This document shows positions 60,035 through 64,000 of a stretch of 64,000 bases of DNA, one piece after another; within the stretch, counting starts at the first letter, position 1, and each line of letters begins with the position of its first letter. The stretch is from Gallionellaceae bacterium. Its GTDB lineage: Bacteria; Pseudomonadota; Gammaproteobacteria; Burkholderiales; Thiobacillaceae. The translations under genes and the position numbers were made by a program. Under the pieces are notes generated by a model, which ran no database searches, was not told where the DNA came from, and was given only the letters and a program-made list of their open reading frames with translations. The stretch spans positions 151,702 through 215,701 of the forward strand of contig JAQTLU010000005.1 of the NCBI GenBank assembly GCA_028714735.1, in the 5' to 3' direction.

Positions 60035-60847
60035 ATGAATGCAATTTTGAGAAACGCCCTGACGGTAGCTGGTTTGGCTATCGCCACGCAGGCGGCCGCA
60101 GAGGTCACCTTTTACGAACATGACAACTACAGAGGCCGTTCCTTCAATACGGAGGATCAGGTCGACAACTTCAAGCGTTTGGGCTTCAATGACCGCGCCT
60201 CCTCGGTGGTGGTCGACCGCGACTGGTGGCAGATTTGCGAAGACGCCAAATTTGCAGGCCGCTGCGTCATCCTGCGGCCAGGCAGGTATGCATCCTTAAG
60301 CGAGATGGGCTTGAACGACCGCATTTCATCGGCTCGGCTCGTGAGCAGTTACGAACGCGGGGATCATCACCAAACCATGTCCGCGCCTGTCGCACCCTGG
60401 GATTACCACCGGCGCTACAAGGAGCGGACCTACGAGGCGCACATCACTTCTGTTCGTGCGGTGGTCGGGCCGCCCGAGCAGCGCTGCTGGGTAGAGCACG
60501 AGCAAGTCGTTGCGGAAAGGCATCATTCCAACGCTCCCGGCGCCATCGTCGGCGCCTTGATCGGCGGCATCCTCGGCCACCAGGTCGGCAGCGGGACCGG
60601 CAAGGATCTCGCCACGGCCGGTGGTGCGGTTGCGGGGGCAGTGGTGGGCGCCAATGTCAGTCGCGACCACAACGAACGGCAGGTGACTACCAACGACGTC
60701 CAGCACTGCGCCAACACGGGCCGCTATGCCCGGCCTGAATACTGGGATGTCACCTACGACTTCCGTGGCCGGGAGCATCGCATGCAGACGACCGATCGCC
60801 CGGGAGATACCGTGACCGTCAACGAGCGGGGAGAACCACGTTTGTAA
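60035..60847 (+). CDS. Beta/gamma-crystallin domain plus glycine-zipper envelope protein
   Basis: This gene encodes 270 residues from ATG 60035 with AGGAG upstream. The signal peptide ends near residue 22 (AAAE). Two Greek-key crystallin motifs follow (about 22-108): VTFYEHDNYRGRSFNTED and WWQICEDAKFAGRCVIL with the SL-x-EMGLNDRISSAR end. The second half (about 165-270) has a glycine zipper, GAIVGALIGGILGHQVG...AGGAVAGAVVGA, as in the rickettsial 17-kDa antigen family. The gene has operator site 8 upstream and a terminator downstream. Confidence 0.85.
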   Translation: MNAILRNALTVAGLAIATQAAAEVTFYEHDNYRGRSFNTEDQVDNFKRLGFNDRASSVVVDRDWWQICEDAKFAGRCVILRPGRYASLSEMGLNDRISSARLVSSYERGDHHQTMSAPVAPWDYHRRYKERTYEAHITSVRAVVGPPEQRCWVEHEQVVAERHHSNAPGAIVGALIGGILGHQVGSGTGKDLATAGGAVAGAVVGANVSRDHNERQVTTNDVQHCANTGRYARPEYWDVTYDFRGREHRMQTTDRPGDTVTVNERGEPRL

Positions 60848-60870
60848 CTCCTGAAGTCAGTGACCCCAGC

Positions 60871-60894
60871 AAGGCGGCCCTTCGGGGCCGTTTT
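60871..60894 (+). terminator. Terminator after the crystallin-fold gene
   Basis: CGGCCC-TTCG-GGGCCG (60875-60890), a 6-bp GC stem with a UUCG-type loop, is followed by TTTT. Confidence 0.8.
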
Positions 60895-60949
60895 GCCTTG
60901 CCGCGACGGATTCCCGTGGCGTATCTGTCGAGCCGTCACCCTGGCGCCC

Positions 60950-60969
60950 TATGTGCGACTCCGCACAGA
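60950..60969 (+). promoter_or_regulatory. Island operator, site 9 (toward CsbD gene)
   Basis: TATGTGCG-ACTC-CGCACAGA; both halves are perfect. It lies 98 bp before the start at 61068. Confidence 0.7.
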
Positions 60970-61067
60970 CCATCCGTGAGTAGGCGAGCAACCTCGCATT
61001 CACAGCAGGTCGCATCATGCCTGACAGGCAATTCCGCTAGTCGGGCCCCAAGCAAAAGGAGTTTGAG

Positions 61068-61265
61068 ATGAACTGGAATATCGTCAAGGGTAACTGGATG
61101 CAGTTCAGGGGCGAGGTCAAGGCACAGTGGGGCCAGCTCACCGACGATCAACTCGACGTGATTGCCGGCAGGCGCGACCAACTGGCGGGCAAGATCCGGC
61201 AGGTCTATGGCATCACGCAGGAAGAAGCCGAGGCGCAGATCAAGCACTTTGAAGCGCGAAGCTAG
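61068..61265 (+). CDS. CsbD-family stress protein
   Basis: This gene encodes 65 residues. The pattern MNWNIVKGNWMQFRGEVKAQ and the block WGQLTDDQLDVIAG are CsbD hallmarks. It is a small cytoplasmic helical protein induced by general stress in many bacteria, with unknown biochemical function. Operator site 9 lies 98 bp upstream. Confidence 0.95.
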   Translation: MNWNIVKGNWMQFRGEVKAQWGQLTDDQLDVIAGRRDQLAGKIRQVYGITQEEAEAQIKHFEARS

Positions 61266-61426
61266 AACGCCGCCGGAATTATTTCGACCCGGATTGGACT
61301 AAATGGCGCGACGGCGAAAATGCCTGGCCGGGACACTTGGGCAATGCAAAGTTGATTGGACTCTTGTCTGTGCAGGCCGGCTGGCCATACTCAATACGCA
61401 ATGAACGATCATTCAAGGAGCACTGC

Positions 61427-61723
61427 ATGTTGGTGACCTTTACGACCAATGCCTATGCCGATATCACGATGTTCGGGGATGTCGCGCTTGCCATGCTGAA
61501 AATGATGGGACACAGCGCCACCGTACCCGGCGCGATTGTGGCAGAAGACGTTCCCGAGGCCCTGAGCCGGTTGACTGCCGCCATCGCGGCAGAAAAGGCC
61601 CCACCGCCAGCCGAGGACCAGGACGCGGACGAGCCGGTGGTCAGCATGGCTCATCGAGCGCTGCCGCTCATTGAGCTTCTTGCCGCGGCCGCCAAGGCAG
61701 ACACTTACGTCACGTGGAAATGA
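61427..61723 (+). CDS. DUF1840 family protein
   Basis: This gene encodes 98 residues from ATG 61427 with AAGGAG upstream. The blocks MLVTFTTNAYADITMFGDVA, MLKMMGHSATVPGAI and DVPEALSRL are typical of DUF1840, ending in LPLIELLAAAAK. Cytoplasmic; the function is unknown. I see no island operator before it, although it follows CsbD closely (161 bp). Confidence 0.9.
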   Translation: MLVTFTTNAYADITMFGDVALAMLKMMGHSATVPGAIVAEDVPEALSRLTAAIAAEKAPPPAEDQDADEPVVSMAHRALPLIELLAAAAKADTYVTWK

Positions 61724-62481
61724 ACCAGACGTCCGTTGACGTGGTGGACAACCCAGCCGGACATGAACGTCAATCCGTTCAGACACGTCACGGCCTGTAG
61801 CCGCAACATGCTCACTACTGCGGTGCCCGGATAAATGGGGACACGTCTGGCATTGTCTGACCGGCGGCTGTCAGTGCGCTTGAAGTACCGAGTAACAATT
61901 TCGAAAACTGAATAGCCCGCGAGTCTGTTGAAATACGGCTTCTCGAACTTTGCTAGTACAAGGCTCTGGTTGTAGCCGAATATCTGTTATCCGTAGCTGG
62001 TAACAGGTCTCTTAGGTCGACCTGATACCCGTTTCCGGATTCATGGGAACGGCAGCTGTCCGCTCACTGAGCCGACATCACTGTTGCGTAAAACCATACG
62101 GCCGCTTTGGGTCGGGTAGCTGACTAAGGACACGACTTACCCCTGCGTCCGCTTCGGCCGAGGACTTCGCCTGCAACTCCGGGTTTGAACGGCGGCATCG
62201 CCCCCGTCTGCGGTCATTAACCAGGCTAGGGATCGGGTGCCCGATTTGAGGCGGTTGCCGCTTCATTCAGATTCATCAGCAGAAATTGTCTCGGCATATC
62301 ACCGTCCATCCCTTACCTGATAAAGCCTCATGTGACTCATAGACCGATGGCGTAGAAAATGTAACTAAGTCTGTTTGTGGACGTCAGATGGTTACAACCT
62401 GGATGTATTGTTGCAGTAACAAGACCAGATTCGGCCACTGAGAATCACAACGAAACCACATAAACAGAGAGCTAGGCTCGT
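61724..62481. other. Intergenic stretch, 758 bp, low GC
   Basis: There is no supported gene. The stretch is less GC-rich than its flanks. A minus-strand frame at 62078-62266 (62 codons) lies in a segment around CCGCTTTGGGTCGG that resembles decayed intergenic repeats seen in other proteobacteria. AAATGGGGACACG (near 61835) and AATTGGGGAC (near 62679, outside this stretch) resemble REP-type fragments. No regulon operator was seen. Confidence 0.45.
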
Positions 62482-62643
62482 TTAATCAAACAAACACATG
62501 TGGCTGGTTACATTCTTGGCTCTACATAAGTGCCAGCCGGTGCCGTGCTGGTTGGGCTCGGCTTCGTAGCACCACCAGGCGCCGTCGGCGTCCTGGGCAA
62601 GCCAAAGCGCCCAGTCTGGCAAATCGTTGTGCAGTTGCTTCAA
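62482..62643 (-). CDS. Small conserved Trp-rich protein, possibly with decayed C-terminus
   Basis: This gene encodes 53 codons from TTG 62643 (GGAG ten bases upstream) to TAA 62482-62484. The block LPDWALWLAQDADGAWWCYE followed by AEPN and GW is a recognisable small domain that occurs in many short proteobacterial and phage proteins, where it usually continues GWYENEVG. Here the reading after GW is HLCRAKN..., which suggests a frameshift or decay of the C-terminus. The function is unknown. Confidence 0.45.
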   Translation of the reverse strand: MKQLHNDLPDWALWLAQDADGAWWCYEAEPNQHGTGWHLCRAKNVTSHMCLFD

Positions 62644-62717
62644 GGTGGTTCAACTCCAATCACGTTTAACATCCCCAATAACAATTGGGGACTGGCGGCG
62701 ACCGCGCGGCGCCGCAT

Positions 62718-63593
62718 TCAACGGCCCCACCGCCATTGATCCATCTGGCGTTTCAGTTCCTTTTCCTCCTCTTCGATCGAGTCCGCCGTGGAGTCGGTGA
62801 CGCACTCGGCGGATGGAGGGGGTCGATGCGATCGCGAAGCGCTTTGTCCATATCCTGGCGAACCGTCCCACGCAAACGGGTTGTTAAATGGCTCTATATC
62901 GGGGAGACAGTCCAGCTTGTAGCTGGGCGGCCAGCCCGTCTCGTACGGCAAAAACGCGATGGTCTGCTCGAAGACGAGCGGCTTTCCGGTCGGCGTGGGC
63001 GGCAGCGGCGGCAGCGATCGAATCGCCTGCCTGGCAAGCTTTGCCGCCACCTCCGAGGTCGACCATAGCTCTTCGACCTTGGCGACCGTGCCGTCGGGCG
63101 CGATCTCGATGCGGAATCGAACCAGCCCCTGATCCGGGCCCTCGACCGCCGTTCCCATCATGCTGCGGACCTGCTGCCCCCAGCCATATCGGTAACGCTT
63201 GCTGTTCTTCGGCGTGTAGGTCGCGGCCAGTTGCCATTCCTCGGCGGTCGGCGGCGGCGGCGCCGGCATGGACGCCGGTGTCTTTTCCGGTGCGGGCGGG
63301 AGCGGGGTGGGCTCCGCGACAGGGACAGCGTCTTTCTTCACCTCGTCCGGCGGCATCGGCGAGACTGGTTTTGGGTGTGCTTTCCTGGGCTGGACCAAAG
63401 GGCCCGAGGGCGGAGGCTCGGCGAGGTCGGGTTGTGCCCGGCTCGCCTCCGGTTCCGGCGCCGCCACGAAGCTGACCTGCAATTCCTGTTCAATTATCGG
63501 CGGCACCTTGACCATCCAGCGCGCCAGCACGCCGACGTGAAGGGCCAGCGACAACGCAAGGGCCACGAGTAAGCCGGATCGGAATCTTGGCAT
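62718..63593 (-). CDS. TonB-family protein (energy transducer-like)
   Basis: This gene encodes 291 residues from ATG 63593 (GTG 63620 is an alternative). An N-terminal membrane helix (about 6-26) is followed by a proline-rich periplasmic spacer (about 50-125). A TonB C-terminal domain (about 130-225) has GLVRFRIEIAPDGTVAKVEE and a later LPPLPPTPTGKPL. A further 60 residues end in a charged helix, EEEEKELKRQMDQWRWGR. No exbB or exbD is nearby, so it may be a lone TonB-like protein. Confidence 0.8.
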   Translation of the reverse strand: MPRFRSGLLVALALSLALHVGVLARWMVKVPPIIEQELQVSFVAAPEPEASRAQPDLAEPPPSGPLVQPRKAHPKPVSPMPPDEVKKDAVPVAEPTPLPPAPEKTPASMPAPPPPTAEEWQLAATYTPKNSKRYRYGWGQQVRSMMGTAVEGPDQGLVRFRIEIAPDGTVAKVEELWSTSEVAAKLARQAIRSLPPLPPTPTGKPLVFEQTIAFLPYETGWPPSYKLDCLPDIEPFNNPFAWDGSPGYGQSASRSHRPPPSAECVTDSTADSIEEEEKELKRQMDQWRWGR

Positions 63594-63806
63594 AAGGCCG
63601 TCCGCCCAGGTCACGCTCACGCGTGCGCTGAGACGCCGTGGTCCTTCTCGCTCATACCGAGGTAAAGAAACATATAAAAACTTTCAAACAGTGACGAATA
63701 TTTGGACAAATAATAGGCGACAGGCCACGGTTTATTTAAGCAATGGCGGGAAATCGACCAGGCTACAGGGCTTTGTGGAGGACTGGCTGGAGCATCATAT
63801 TGAAGC

Positions 63807-63826
63807 AATTCGAGCCTGACACCTTT
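63807..63826 (+). repeat. GAGCCTGACCCC-type repeat, copy
   Basis: AATTCGAGCCTGACACCTTT has one difference from the 38731 copy. It lies just before the last gene of the window. Confidence 0.55.
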
Positions 63827-63852
63827 GACTTTCGGGAGGGGATGCAGCAAGC

Positions 63853-64000
63853 GTGAAGAACCTCTACGCATCCTTGCTGGCGGCCGTAGTCGTGGTTACA
63901 TGGCCATGTGCCGCATATTCTGCGCAACCATCGGATGCGGCAGTCACGGAACAACTGATCCGGCGATCCATGATGGCCTACCATGGCGCCTGCCCATGCC
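63853..64000 (+). CDS. Small exported conserved protein (3' end outside window)
   Basis: This gene starts at GTG 63853 after GGAGG; 49 codons are visible. The signal peptide ends near residue 23 (AAYSA). The mature part SDAAVTEQLIRRSMMAY continues into HGACPC, the start of a cysteine-containing block seen in a family of small periplasmic proteins (usually CPCP). The function is unknown. Confidence 0.6.
   Translation, partial: MKNLYASLLAAVVVVTWPCAAYSAQPSDAAVTEQLIRRSMMAYHGACPC

Noticed and set aside
62078..62266. 62-codon minus-strand frame
   Set aside because: It has no ribosome site and lies in a segment resembling decayed intergenic repeats.
63617..63871. 84-codon minus-strand frame
   Set aside because: It runs through a dispersed repeat copy and overlaps the start of the exported protein on the plus strand.
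1..64000. CRISPR arrays, tRNA or rRNA genes, insertion-sequence transposases
   Set aside because: I looked for regular spaced repeats, cloverleaf sequences and transposase motifs and found none that I could support.

Overview
The window is about 64 kb of high-GC DNA that most resembles a betaproteobacterium, probably a sulfur-oxidising relative of Thiobacillus or Sulfuricella. The reasons are the order glyQ - glyS - diguanylate cyclase - gmhB - plsC - metallohydrolase, a reverse-type dsrA, a SoxW-like double thioredoxin, and a block of CsbD/BON/YqjD-type stress genes. This placement is an inference from gene content. I saw no rRNA, tRNA, insertion sequence or CRISPR array.

Layout. 0-1.4 kb: the 3' end of a type VI amidase effector (Tae4) overlapping a four-helix membrane protein that could be its immunity protein, then two more small membrane proteins. 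1.5-2.9 kb: a TIGR03790 protein. 2.9-8.2 kb, minus strand: gloA, a methyltransferase-like protein, a CDF metal exporter, a zinc-ribbon protein, and a tightly coupled redox module (NAD(P)H/FAD/2Fe-2S reductase, membrane protein, octahaem cytochrome c). 8.3-14.7 kb, minus strand: a housekeeping operon ending in glyQ/glyS, with a 37-codon ORF between glyQ and glyS. 14.9-26.7 kb: a 3189-residue secreted repeat protein followed by a TMTC-like membrane glycosyltransferase and another membrane protein. 26.8-27.25 kb: a palindromic intergenic repeat element. 27.3-38.7 kb: mogA, an orphan dsrA with its own promoter, trkH, an M48 peptidase, a nitroreductase-family protein, purU, and nrdA - lipoprotein - nrdB behind two NrdR boxes.

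38.7-42 kb is a lower-GC accessory stretch with small ORFs and scattered copies of a GAGCCTGACCCC repeat. From 42 to 61.7 kb lies a stress/envelope island: YqjK/YqjE/DUF883 and other small membrane proteins, a sensor kinase plus response regulator, two paralogous Crp/Fnr regulators, BON, entericidin, PLD, lipase, PAP2, OmpA, AsmA, several small secreted proteins, a collagen-like lipoprotein, a crystallin-fold protein, CsbD and DUF1840.

The most interesting signal is a shared, oriented operator in this island. A 20-bp near-palindrome close to TATGTKCG-N4-CGCACAGA occurs nine times between 43.6 and 61.0 kb. Each copy lies about 70-135 bp before a start codon and points in the direction of the gene. 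Copies lie upstream of the kinase - regulator - Crp/Fnr operon and beside the second Crp/Fnr gene. I propose a self-contained regulon run by these two Crp/Fnr proteins. The window ends with a TonB-like protein and the start of a small exported protein.
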